Shown here piece by piece: positions 53,216-62,500 of a DNA stretch of 64,000 bases. Both the position numbers and the translations under genes were made by a program. The notes beneath the pieces are model-generated. The model was given only the letters and a program-made list of their open reading frames with translations, was not told the origin of the DNA and did not search any database. Numbering within the stretch: the stretch's first letter is position 1; each line of letters begins with the position of its first letter. Source of the DNA: an uncultured Coriobacteriaceae bacterium. GTDB lineage: Bacteria > Actinomycetota > Coriobacteriia > Coriobacteriales > Eggerthellaceae. Location: contig CACXMZ010000002.1 of the NCBI GenBank assembly GCA_902768975.1, forward strand, positions 186,001 to 250,000. The letters run 5' to 3'.

Positions 53216-55870
53216 GTGAAAGGAAAAACGATGGCAGACGATCGCGACGACGTATTTGACGACCTGGAAAGCTACGAAGAGCAGGTCGAAGACCAGGAAG
53301 AGCCTGGTCTGTACGACGACGAAGAAGACGAAGAAGAAGATGAAGAGGAAGAAGTAGCGGAACTGGAAGAAGGCCAGTACGCCAAGGAAGTGGTTCCCAC
53401 GGACCTGGGCGCCCAGGTTAAGAATTCCTTCCTGGAATATTCCATGAGCGTTATCGTGGCGCGTGCCCTGCCGGACGTGCGCGACGGCCTGAAGCCGGTA
53501 CACCGCCGCATCCTGTACGGCATGAAGGAATCGGGCATTCTGCCCAGCCGTCCGCATGCTAAGTCGGCCCGTACTGTTGGTGACGTTATGGGTAAGTACC
53601 ACCCCCATGGCGACGCTGCCATTTACGACGCCATGGTGCGCCTGGCCCAGGACTTCAGCATCCGCGTGCCGCTTATCGACGGCCACGGCAACTTCGGTTC
53701 CATCGACGGCGACCCGCCGGCGGCCATGCGTTATACCGAAGCGCGCCTTTCCCGCGCGGGTTACGAAGGCCTCCTGGCGGACCTGGACAAGGAAACAGTC
53801 GACTGGGTGCCCAACTACGACGAAAGCCTGAAGGAGCCCAAGGTTCTGCCCAGCCGCTTCCCGAACCTGCTGGTCAATGGCAGCCAAGGCATCGCGGTAG
53901 GTATGGCCACCAATATTCCGCCCCACAACCTGGGCGAAACCATCGACGCCACCTGCCTCATGCTGGACAACCCGGACGTTACCACCGAAGAACTCATGAA
54001 GGTTCTTCCTGGGCCCGACTTCCCCACGGGTGGCACCATCATGGGCAAGGAAGGCATCATTGAGGCCTACGAAACCGGCCGCGGCAGCATTACCATTCGC
54101 TCCAACTGCGAAATTGTTGAAAAGAAGAACGGCAAGTACGAAATCATCGTGAAGGACATCCCTTATATGGTGAACCGTACCAAGCTGCTCGAACGCATGG
54201 GCGAACTTATCCGCGACAAGAAGATGCCCGAAATTTCCAACGTGCACGACGGCGCCGACCGCCACGGCATCGACATCATCATTGAACTGAAGAACAATGC
54301 CATTCCACAGGTGGTCCTGAACAAGCTGTACAAACACACGCAAATGCAGAACACCTTCGGCATCAACATGTTGGCCCTCGTGGACGACGTGCCACGAACC
54401 CTTTCGCTTAAGGAAGCGCTGCACTACTACATTCTGCACCAGGAAGACGTTATTACCAGGCGCACGCAGTACGACCTGAACGAAGCTGAAAACCGCGCCC
54501 ACATTGTTGAAGGCCTGCTTATTGCACTCGACAACATCGACGACGTTATTCACATCATTCGTTCGTCCAAGACCGACGAAGAAGCGCGCACGAAGTTGAT
54601 GAAGAACTTCAAGCTGTCCGAAATTCAGGCCAATGCCATTTTGAACATGCGCCTGCGCCGCTTGACCGGCCTGGAATACGACGCCTTGCAGGACGAATTA
54701 AAGGAACTGAAGGAGCGCATCGACTACTTCAAGCGCGTCCTGAAAGACGAAAAGCTGCTGAAGTCCATCATTAAGGAAGAACTCCAGGGCCTTAAGCACA
54801 AGTTCGACAAGCCTCGCGTAACGAAGATTTCCGACGCCAAGCCCGACTCCATCGACGTGGAAGACCTTATCGCCGAAGAAGACATGGTTGTTACCATGAC
54901 CAACGCGGGCTACGTTAAGCGCCTGCCGCTGACCACCTACCGCCAGCAAAAGCGCGGCGGCAAGGGTATGCAGGGCGTCAACCTGAAGGAAAACGACTTC
55001 GTGCAAGACCTGTTCATCGCGTCAACACATGCCTACATGCTCTTCTTCACCACGAAGGGCAAGGTCTACCGCCTGAAGGTCTACGAAATCCCTGAGGCCA
55101 GCCGCCATGCGCGCGGCACCGCCATCGTGAACCTGCTGCAGCTTGACAAAGCGGCAGGCGAAACCGTGGCGGCCGTTATTGCCACGAAGGACTTCCCCGA
55201 AAACGAATACCTCATGTTTGCCACTGCCGACGGCATGGTAAAGAAGACATCCATGAAGCTTTACGACCGCACGCGCCGCGACGGCATGATTGCTATCAAG
55301 CTGAAGGACGGCGACGAATTGGTTACCGTGAAGCATGTGGCGGAAGGCCAGCAGGTGGTTATGGTTTCAAGCGAAGGTAAGGCCATTGCCTGGCCCGAAA
55401 GTGAAGCCCGCGCCATGGGCCGCGACACGAGTGGTGTGCGCGGCATGGAAGTGCCAGGCGACGCACGGGTGCTGAACCTTGAAATTGTGGAAGCCGAATC
55501 CGACCTGTTCGTTATTACCGAAAACGGTTACGGCAAGCGCACGGGCATCAGCGAATACCCCATCCACCACCGCGGCGGCAAGGGTGTCTACACCATCAAG
55601 ATGACCGAAAAGAAAGGTCGCTTGGCTGCGTGCAAGGTGGTTAGGGAAGACGAGCAGCTCATCATCATTTCGAAGGAAGGCGTTGTAGTACGCACGCCGG
55701 TGAAGGGCGTTTCGCAGCTTGGCCGCGCCACCCAGGGTGTGAAGGTTATGAACATCGCTGGCAAGGACGCGGTTACGGCCTGCGGTATTGCTGCCGACTC
55801 GTCTTCCAAGAAGCGCAAGAAGGTTGGCGCCGCCGAAGGCGAAGCTGAAATCGACGTTGACGAAGATTAA
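53216..55870 (+). CDS. gyrA: DNA gyrase subunit A
   Basis: An 884-residue GyrA (start ATG 53231 in frame is also possible, after GTGAAAGGAAAA). About 50 N-terminal residues are almost all Asp/Glu, an extension absent from standard GyrA. The core has [31 protein letters not shown] and the catalytic tyrosine in [10 protein letters not shown] (about residue 163-168); the C-terminal wrapping domain has the GyrA box QKRGGKG. The position equal to E. coli Ser83 is alanine, as in mycobacteria, while Asp87 is kept. GC-rich codons. Confidence 0.97.
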   Translation: MKGKTMADDRDDVFDDLESYEEQVEDQEEPGLYDDEEDEEEDEEEEVAELEEGQYAKEVVPTDLGAQVKNSFLEYSMSVIVARALPDVRDGLKPVHRRILYGMKESGILPSRPHAKSARTVGDVMGKYHPHGDAAIYDAMVRLAQDFSIRVPLIDGHGNFGSIDGDPPAAMRYTEARLSRAGYEGLLADLDKETVDWVPNYDESLKEPKVLPSRFPNLLVNGSQGIAVGMATNIPPHNLGETIDATCLMLDNPDVTTEELMKVLPGPDFPTGGTIMGKEGIIEAYETGRGSITIRSNCEIVEKKNGKYEIIVKDIPYMVNRTKLLERMGELIRDKKMPEISNVHDGADRHGIDIIIELKNNAIPQVVLNKLYKHTQMQNTFGINMLALVDDVPRTLSLKEALHYYILHQEDVITRRTQYDLNEAENRAHIVEGLLIALDNIDDVIHIIRSSKTDEEARTKLMKNFKLSEIQANAILNMRLRRLTGLEYDALQDELKELKERIDYFKRVLKDEKLLKSIIKEELQGLKHKFDKPRVTKISDAKPDSIDVEDLIAEEDMVVTMTNAGYVKRLPLTTYRQQKRGGKGMQGVNLKENDFVQDLFIASTHAYMLFFTTKGKVYRLKVYEIPEASRHARGTAIVNLLQLDKAAGETVAAVIATKDFPENEYLMFATADGMVKKTSMKLYDRTRRDGMIAIKLKDGDELVTVKHVAEGQQVVMVSSEGKAIAWPESEARAMGRDTSGVRGMEVPGDARVLNLEIVEAESDLFVITENGYGKRTGISEYPIHHRGGKGVYTIKMTEKKGRLAACKVVREDEQLIIISKEGVVVRTPVKGVSQLGRATQGVKVMNIAGKDAVTACGIAADSSSKKRKKVGAAEGEAEIDVDED

Positions 55871-55873
55871 TTG

Positions 55874-56027
55874 ATTCCGCTGTTTTAACAAACAGCGGAA
55901 TTGCCGATGCTGCGGTTTAGTTTTGCTTTACTCTAGCCCCTTGTTTTGCCCCTCGTGTACCCAAGTACACTTCGTCGCAAAGGCGGGGCTATAGTTTTGC
56001 AAAACAAAACCTCGCTGACTCTTCGAC
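55874..56027 (+). repeat. Structured intergenic element, copy 3 (after gyrA)
   Basis: Begins 4 bases after the gyrA stop. Hairpin ATTCCGCTGTTT (55874-55885)/AAACAGCGGAAT (55890-55901); outer GGTTTAGTTTTGC (55914-55926)/GCAAAACAAAACC (55999-56011), one mismatch; middle TAGCCCC (55934-55940)/GGGGCTA (55985-55991); inner GTGTAC (55955-55960)/GTACAC (55965-55970). The tail TCGCTGACTCTTCGAC matches copy 1. Confidence 0.85.
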
Positions 56028-56159
56028 TACTTGCGGGTCGCGCTGACTCTTCGGCCACCTACGGCTTTTCGTGCGCGCTTCACAATTTTCTTCACAGCGC
56101 AAGAATTTTCTTGCATGAATGCTCATCTGGTAGTAAAGTATTCAAACGCGTTTTTGCGC

Positions 56160-56236
<77 letters not shown>

Positions 56237-56244
56237 GTTGCTGA

Positions 56245-56286
56245 TAAACGCTCCACCGTGAGCCGAGTTTGCCGGTGGAGCGTTTA
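56245..56286 (+). terminator. Terminator after tRNA-Ile
   Basis: Perfect 14-base stem TAAACGCTCCACCG (56245-56258)/CGGTGGAGCGTTTA (56273-56286) with a 14-base loop, followed by TTTA. The stem is symmetrical and would end the tRNA-Ile transcript. Confidence 0.75.
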
Positions 56287-56320
56287 TTTAAAAGCTTGGG
56301 TGAAAACGCCAACCCATTAT

Positions 56321-56396
56321 GGGGCCTTAGCTCAGCTGGGAGAGCGCGGGCTTTGCAAGCCTGAGGTCAGGGGTTCGATCCCCCTAGGCTCCACCA
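56321..56396 (+). tRNA. tRNA-Ala (anticodon TGC)
   Basis: Acceptor GGGGCCT/AGGCTCC (one G-T pair), D arm GCTCAGCTGGGAGAGC, anticodon stem CGGGC/GCCTG-type with loop TTTGCAA (anticodon TGC), T arm GGGGTTCGATCCCC, encoded CCA. The Ile-Ala order follows that often seen in rRNA operons, but no rRNA is present here. Confidence 0.96.
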
Positions 56397-56403
56397 AACT
56401 TTC

Positions 56404-56430
56404 AGGTCCAGAAATCTCTGGACCTTTTTG
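56404..56430 (+). terminator. Terminator after tRNA-Ala
   Basis: AGGTCCAGA (56404-56412)/TCTGGACCT (56417-56425), 4-base loop, followed by TTTTTG. Typical Rho-independent terminator 8 bases after the tRNA CCA end. Confidence 0.88.
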
Positions 56431-56534
56431 CTATTTCAGGTCCTGCGATATGGGCCTAGGACATGGTATTCCTGAGTGGATGTGACATCCTGGAACGTCT
56501 GCTGTTGCACAGGACGGAAGCCGCCGGTTAGACG

Positions 56535-56575
56535 TATAATCAGCAGTGCGTGGGATTCCGGGGCCAAGTGCCCCG
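56535..56575 (+). promoter_or_regulatory. Promoter and leader hairpin of the RiPP precursor gene
   Basis: A consensus -10 TATAAT (56535-56540) has no clear -35 at the right distance (a TTGCAC at 56505-56510 is too far). In the leader a hairpin CGGGGC (56559-56564)/GCCCCG (56570-56575) precedes the strong SD GGAAGG. The missing -35 suggests an activator-dependent promoter. Confidence 0.5.
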
Positions 56576-56599
56576 ACTCCTTGAAAGGAAGGAAACATT

Positions 56600-56788
56600 A
56601 TGGACCTCAAGGACCTTAGCCCTGAACTGCAAGAGAAAGCACAATCGTGTCAGAGCCCTGAAGAGTTGCTGGAGCTTGCCAAGAAGGAAGGCTACAAGCT
56701 TTCCGAAGAAGAACTCGAAAGCGTTGCCGGCGGTTGGTCTTGCGACTCGTACTGTTCTTCTTATTGCACCCCATACGGCATGGTATAG
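56600..56788 (+). CDS. RiPP precursor peptide with Nif11-like leader and triple C-x-x-Y core
   Basis: A 62-residue peptide with SD AGGAAGGAAA. The leader (residues 1-45) matches the Nif11-like leader pattern: LSPELQEKAQS, PEELLELAKKEGYKLSEEEL, then ESVAGG, a double-glycine cleavage site at G44-G45. The predicted 17-residue core is WSCDSYCSSYCTPYGMV: three tandem tetrads CDSY-CSSY-CTPY (C48, C52, C56; Y51, Y55, Y59). Regular cysteine spacing suits lanthionine, thioether or radical-SAM cross-links. No modification enzyme, protease or transporter is visible beside it, so maturation must act in trans or the gene is an orphan. The terminator-tRNA region lies just upstream. Confidence 0.88.
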   Translation: MDLKDLSPELQEKAQSCQSPEELLELAKKEGYKLSEEELESVAGGWSCDSYCSSYCTPYGMV

Positions 56789-56800
56789 GGTAGGACAAGC

Positions 56801-56806
56801 TATAAT
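56801..56806 (+). promoter_or_regulatory. -10 box before the secreted repeat protein
   Basis: TATAAT 13 bases after the RiPP stop codon and 95 bases before the next ATG; no good -35 is seen. It may drive the secreted protein, or the RiPP transcript may read through, since no terminator separates the two. Confidence 0.35.
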
Positions 56807-56901
56807 CTGTCTTAATGTTTCGATATACAAGTTTGTATGGTTACCGTGCGCGCCGCGGTCTGTTTGCATCGGTTTTAGCTGAATTCTAGAAAGGGCGAAC
56901 A

Positions 56902-59337
56902 ATGAAGCATAACAATATCAGCATCAGACTTTCAAAACTGATGACCGTTGGGCTTGCGGCCGTGATGCTTTTCATAGCAACGCTGTTTGCATCCCCCATG
57001 CCCGCCTATGCGGCCGATCCGGTGTATGACATCGAGCTTTCCCATAGAGGAATCTACGGCTACGGCGTTGCCGGGTCTTTAAAAGGCAGTTCTACAGATT
57101 CAAGCCATCCCACTTTTGGAGAACGTGTTTGGGTAGGCAGTGCTGAGTTTGATTCCAAATGTTATTACGCGGCGGGTAATGACCACGTAACTATCAAACT
57201 TGTTCTGCATCGTAACAACGGTGCCCACCAACCTGGGGATAACTACGTAAACGGAACCGTTAAATATGATGGTCATACCATCAATATCACTGACTGGGGT
57301 CCTTTCGATGCAAGTAATGACTGGAACACCTATACCGATCTGAAACTCAAGAAGCGCAGCGTCACCTTCAACTACAACGGCGGCAAGAATTCTGATTATC
57401 AAGATGGACCAACGACCGTTACTTTCTATGATGACAATGATCCTAAAGACAATGACATTAGCGAGGTCTTTAGCGAGCAGCCTTGGTGGACGGCTTATGG
57501 AACCTTCGGTTCCATCTTTGACGGTTGGTACACCCAGCCAACAGGCGGAACAAAGATTGAAGAATACGACCTTAACAAGCTTGATTCTTCCATTGATAGT
57601 CTATATGCCCACTTTATACCTACCTATCTCGTCGAGCTCGTTGGCAGCATGAACGTGACGGCAGCGGGCGGAACCATAGATTCGTATGGCCATATAGACA
57701 TGTATGTTCCGCAAGGTGAGGCTATGCAGACGATAACCTATACGGCGGACGACGGGTATCACTTCGATAAATTCGATGACATAGTAAGAAGCGGTATCAC
57801 GGTAACCAGAGTTAGCGACAAAGTCGTGCAGGTTTCCGGCACACCTACTGCGGGGGTTTACATAACGATACCGAATAGGCATAAGTACGGAGAATGGACT
57901 CAGGTGACGGCGCCCACCTGTTCTGCGCCTGGGCAGGAAGAACGGGTGTGCTCTATCGACTCTGCCATCAAGGAGACCCGTGAGGTCGCGGTCAATCCCG
58001 ACGCCCATGACTGGAGCGATTGGGTGCCGACTCCTGCCACCTGTATTTCGCCTAGCATGGATACACGCACCTGCAAGCATGACGCTAACCATAAGGAGAC
58101 CCGCAACGAGGGGGCGTCCGTCGACCCCAACGCTCACGATTGGGGCGAGATCACCTACGCCTGGGCAGGTGATAACAGCATCGTGACCGCCAAGAGAGTT
58201 TGCAGTCGTGATGCAAGCCATGTTGAGGTAGAGGCGGTAGAAACTACTTCAGAAGTAACGCAAGAGGCTACCTGTACACTTGAAGAAAAGACCACGTGGA
58301 CTTCCAAGGCATTTACTAACACTGCATTTACGGCCCAGGAAAAAGAAGAAGTAACCGGACCTGCTCTTGACCACAACTGGGGCGAGATCACCTACGCCTG
58401 GGCAGGTGATAACAGCACCGTGACCGCTAAGAGGGTTTGCAGTCGTGATGCAAGCCATGTCGAGGAAGAGACGGTAGAAACTACTTCAGAAGTAACGCAA
58501 GAGGCTACCTGTACACTTGAAGAAAAGACCACGTGGACCACTAAAGCATTTACTAACACTGCATTTACGGCCCAGGAAAAAGAAGAAGTAACCGGACCTG
58601 CTCTCGACCATGACTACGGCAATCCTACTTATACGTGGGCGGAAGACAACAGCAGCGTAACCGCCACGAGGGTTTGCAGCCGCGACGCAAGCCACACCGA
58701 GGAAGAGACGGTAGAGACTACCTCTGAAGTTACCACGGAGCCAACAACGACTAGCGAAGGCACGAAAACCTATACGGCAACCTTCACCAACCCTGCGTTC
58801 GAGCAGCAGACAAAGACCGAATCTATTCCTAAACTCGATCCAGAGGAGCCCATCTCCTATCGCAACACCGAGGGGGACGAAAGCACCTGGACGAAGGGCA
58901 GCACCGCAACGTGCGACTTTGTCTTCAAGCGTTCAACAAACGACGAGTCTACCTTTAGCCATTTCATGGGCATTAAGGTGGACGGAGTCGAGGTGGATGC
59001 ATCGAATTATTTAGCGGAAAGTGGCAGTGTTATTGTGAAGCTGAAACCAGAATATTTGGAAACATTGGCCATTGGAAAACATACCATCACGGCGCTCTTT
59101 AATGATGGAAACACCGCATCCGCTGATTTCACCATTCTCAGCGCAGAGAACAAAGAGACAAACGGTGGTAAGCAAGATCCTACGAAGTCGCCAACCAAAA
59201 CTGCTGGTAATGCCAAGGCTTCTACTACCGCAAAGACCGCGGACGAAAACAGCGTTACCCCTTGGCTGACCTTAATGATTGCCTCTCTTTGCGGTCTTTC
59301 TGCAGCGCTACGTTTGCGCCGCGAAAAGCCTGAATAG
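56902..59337 (+). CDS. Secreted cell-surface protein with tandem 79-residue repeats
   Basis: An 811-residue exported protein: signal peptide with GLAAVMLFIATLFASPMPAYAA (cleavage after AYA), several beta domains including a Listeria-Bacteroides-type repeat (GSIFDGWYTQPTGGTKI), and from about residue 413 three tandem 79-residue repeats (W-A-GDNS, KRVCSRDASH, TTSEVTQEATC), the first two almost identical in DNA (period 237 bases from 58141). CxxDxxH pairs recur as in bacterial Ig-like/zinc-binding-like repeats. The end is a Thr/Lys linker, membrane helix and RLRREKPE: a wall-anchor-like tail without a canonical LPxTG (nearest TAKTADEN). SD AAAGGG. Confidence 0.82.
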   Translation: MKHNNISIRLSKLMTVGLAAVMLFIATLFASPMPAYAADPVYDIELSHRGIYGYGVAGSLKGSSTDSSHPTFGERVWVGSAEFDSKCYYAAGNDHVTIKLVLHRNNGAHQPGDNYVNGTVKYDGHTINITDWGPFDASNDWNTYTDLKLKKRSVTFNYNGGKNSDYQDGPTTVTFYDDNDPKDNDISEVFSEQPWWTAYGTFGSIFDGWYTQPTGGTKIEEYDLNKLDSSIDSLYAHFIPTYLVELVGSMNVTAAGGTIDSYGHIDMYVPQGEAMQTITYTADDGYHFDKFDDIVRSGITVTRVSDKVVQVSGTPTAGVYITIPNRHKYGEWTQVTAPTCSAPGQEERVCSIDSAIKETREVAVNPDAHDWSDWVPTPATCISPSMDTRTCKHDANHKETRNEGASVDPNAHDWGEITYAWAGDNSIVTAKRVCSRDASHVEVEAVETTSEVTQEATCTLEEKTTWTSKAFTNTAFTAQEKEEVTGPALDHNWGEITYAWAGDNSTVTAKRVCSRDASHVEEETVETTSEVTQEATCTLEEKTTWTTKAFTNTAFTAQEKEEVTGPALDHDYGNPTYTWAEDNSSVTATRVCSRDASHTEEETVETTSEVTTEPTTTSEGTKTYTATFTNPAFEQQTKTESIPKLDPEEPISYRNTEGDESTWTKGSTATCDFVFKRSTNDESTFSHFMGIKVDGVEVDASNYLAESGSVIVKLKPEYLETLAIGKHTITALFNDGNTASADFTILSAENKETNGGKQDPTKSPTKTAGNAKASTTAKTADENSVTPWLTLMIASLCGLSAALRLRREKPE

Positions 59338-59382
59338 GGTGCTTGCAAAAAAGCTCTTCTATAAAGCCATCATGGTTTTATA

Positions 59383-59514
59383 CTCCTGTTCCGAATAACA
59401 CCTGAAGCGGTGTGCACGTATGGCGCGCGGTAAAGACAGGTTTTTACCGTAGTGAACAGGAGCGTAACAAATAAAATCCAGGATACTTATAGTCTATTTT
59501 ACGTATAAAATAGA
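59383..59514 (+). promoter_or_regulatory. Dyad-rich leader of the giant beta-helix gene
   Basis: Three inverted repeats lie in the 231-base gap: CTCCTGTTC (59383-59391)/GAACAGGAG (59454-59462) 62 bases apart; a hairpin CGGTAAA (59428-59434)/TTTACCG (59443-59449) between them; and a perfect TCTATTTTA (59493-59501)/TAAAATAGA (59506-59514) with a 4-base centre. The last could be an operator or contain a -10 (TATAAA). SD TGGAGG precedes ATG 59569. Confidence 0.55.
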
Positions 59515-59568
59515 GGGTTGGAACGCACAGTAAGACAACGTAGGGGCACATCAAACTGGAGGCTTACC

Positions 59569-62500
59569 ATGAGCAAGGTCTATTCCTTGAAAGCATTAAG
59601 GCTCTTTTTTGCCATTACTTTGGTCATTTCTATGATGCCAGTTGGTAGCGCATATGCTGCCGACGACTCTTCTGGTGCCCAGGGTTCGGGCGCAACGGGG
59701 GGAAGCCCGGCGCTCACAACCGATCCGTCTAATTCATCCGGAACGCGCGGCGGCTCCACCATTAACGAAGCGGACCGAGTGTACGTAAGGACCTGGCAGG
59801 AATTGCAGAATGCCGTCAAGAACTCTGCTAACAAAGGCAAGGTAATTACCTTAGAGAACGGTGTCGATGCCGAAGGTAAGGACCGTATCCTTATTAAGCA
59901 ATCTCTTACTATCGACTTAAACGGCAAGCACGTCGACAGGGAGCGTACGTCAAACGACATCGACGGTCATGTGTTTGAAATACAGAACGGTGCTACGGTT
60001 ACCATTACCGACAGCAGCAGGGGGACCGGTGCCATCATGGGCGGCTATGCTTCCCGCGGGGGCGGCATTCATGTGGGTAAGGGTTGCACCTGTATTGTTG
60101 AAAATATTATGCTCCTGCAGAATAAGGCAGGCGTGGATGGCGGTGCTGTGTATGTGCGTGGCAAGCTTGAAATGAGAAACTGCCTTATCAAGGGCAATAG
60201 TGCGGAAGACACGGCAGGCGCCATCTATTGCCAGGATACGGGCTCGTTTAAGTTGGACAATGTGGAAATATACGAAAACACCGCCAAGAACGACGGTGGT
60301 GCCATAATCGCCCACATGAAGAGCGACTCCTCCATCAAGAATTCCAAAATTACGAACAACACGTCGAAGACAGAAGACGGCGGTGCTATCCGTATGGAAG
60401 CATCGGAAAAAACGCTGACTATAGAAAACACCGAAATCAGCGGCAATACGTGTGAAAACGACGGTGGCGCCATTGTTATCTATAGCGGCAAGGTCAAAAT
60501 GATCGGTGGCAAGATTTCAAACAACAAGTCCGAAGATGGCGGCGCTGTTTATAACGACGGAGGCACGATTGACCTTGATGGGGTTGAGATTAGTGGCAAC
60601 GAAACAACGAAGAAAAGTGGCGGCGGTATAACCAATAAAAACAATGCCACGCTTAAAGACTGTACCCTCAAAGATAATATTTCAAAAGACAAGGGCGGCG
60701 CCATTTACAGCAATGACGACATTACGCTTGTGGGTTGTACTCTTGAAAGAAATAGTGCCCCAAATGATGGTGGCGCTATCTACATAAATGACGCAAAGCT
60801 CAACATCGAAAACTGCACTATCAGGAATAACACGTCTGCAAAGACTGGTGGTGGCATTCGTATCTACGATGGAACGACGAACATTAAAGGTACCACGCTT
60901 ATCGAAGACAACACGGCCTACGAATACGGTGGAGGCATATATACCAACAACGGTGCCACGCTCAACATGGAAGGCAACGTAAAGATCCACGGCAATTCGG
61001 CCAACGATGGCGGTGGCGGTATGTTGGTCGGTTCGTCCGAGGGCAACGAAGTTACCATCAAGGGCAAGATTTATATTGCAGGCAACGGTGGATATAGCAC
61101 CCCAAACGTCTACTTCAGGTCAAGGAACGTGTATATCGGCCAAGCGCAGACGACCACGGTTGTTACGCCGCTTACCTTAAAAGGAGCCCTGGAAGAAGGC
61201 AGCGTTATCGGAGTGGCCATCGACCACGAAATTGAAAACATGAGTGAAGTTCTCACTTCCGGATATAAGAAGTATCACGGCAACACCGACCCTGCTACGT
61301 TCTTCAGCGCAAACGCGGGGCTTTCCGTTCGGACTAATGGCGACGGCGAAGTTGTGCTTCATACATCCGATTGGCCGGATCTGCAGAGGCTTATCAACAA
61401 GGCGGCAGACAACAATGAAACACTTACGCTGGAGAAAAGTTGGACGGGCAGCGTCTACGATCTGCCCCTTACCATCCCCGAAGGGAAGACCGTCGAGTTG
61501 AACCTGAACGGGTTCACCATTAATCGCAACCTGGCGTCATCAGGGGCAAAAGAAAATGGAGAGGTTTTCAAGCTTGAAGCGGGTAGGACCCTTAGGATTA
61601 CGGACAGCAGCGCAAAGCACAAGGGAAGGATTATTGGTGGGAACGGCAAAAATGGCGGTGGTATTTCGGTTGCCAGCGGTGCGTCACTTGAACTTGCGGG
61701 CGGAACCATTACGGGCAATAAGGCCGAAAACGGCAGCGGTATTTACAACGAAGGCACAGTTGTAGTTTCGGGCGGCGGCACGCTTTCTGGCAACACGGCA
61801 AACAAGGGCGGCGGCGTATATAACAAAGGAAGCCTAACCATAAGCACCAATGCCATAAACAACAACGACGCAAGCGTGGGCGGCGGCATTTACTATGCCC
61901 AGGGTGCCACGCTCAATGTGAGTGATGCGGCGGCGGTAAAAGACAACAGCGCCGCATCGGGAAAGAATATATTCATGGAGGGCAACAGCACTCTCATTAC
62001 TATTACGAGCCCATTGACTGACGGCGCGTTTCTTGATGTGGTCGCCCAGAACTCCAACCCGAAAAACGAAAGAAAGCTTACGGCAGGCTGGGACACCAAC
62101 AAGGGTTCGGGCGAATTTTTATACAACGGGGCGGCATACGACCCCGCGGATCCTAACGGGAAGCTCACGGAAAAGGACGGAGAACTCTGGCTTAAGGGGC
62201 TCAACGATTCCAGTATCCACTGGGTAAGCACCTGGCACGAGTTGTTCTTGGCTTTGGGCGGGGATGATTATGACAACATTGCCCTCAAAAACGATATTAA
62301 ACCCAAAACCAGCGATAGGGACGATACTCGTCCTCTCATGCTAATCTCTGGAGAAACAAAAAAGCTTGATCTTTGCGGTTTCAAGCTGGATGCCGATGGT
62401 GTCTATTTTACCTACGGCGGAAGCCTTTGGCCGAGCACATCGGTAATCAAAGTATCTGCCGGCAAGCTGGAACTCAAGGACAGCCTTGGAACTGGCATGA

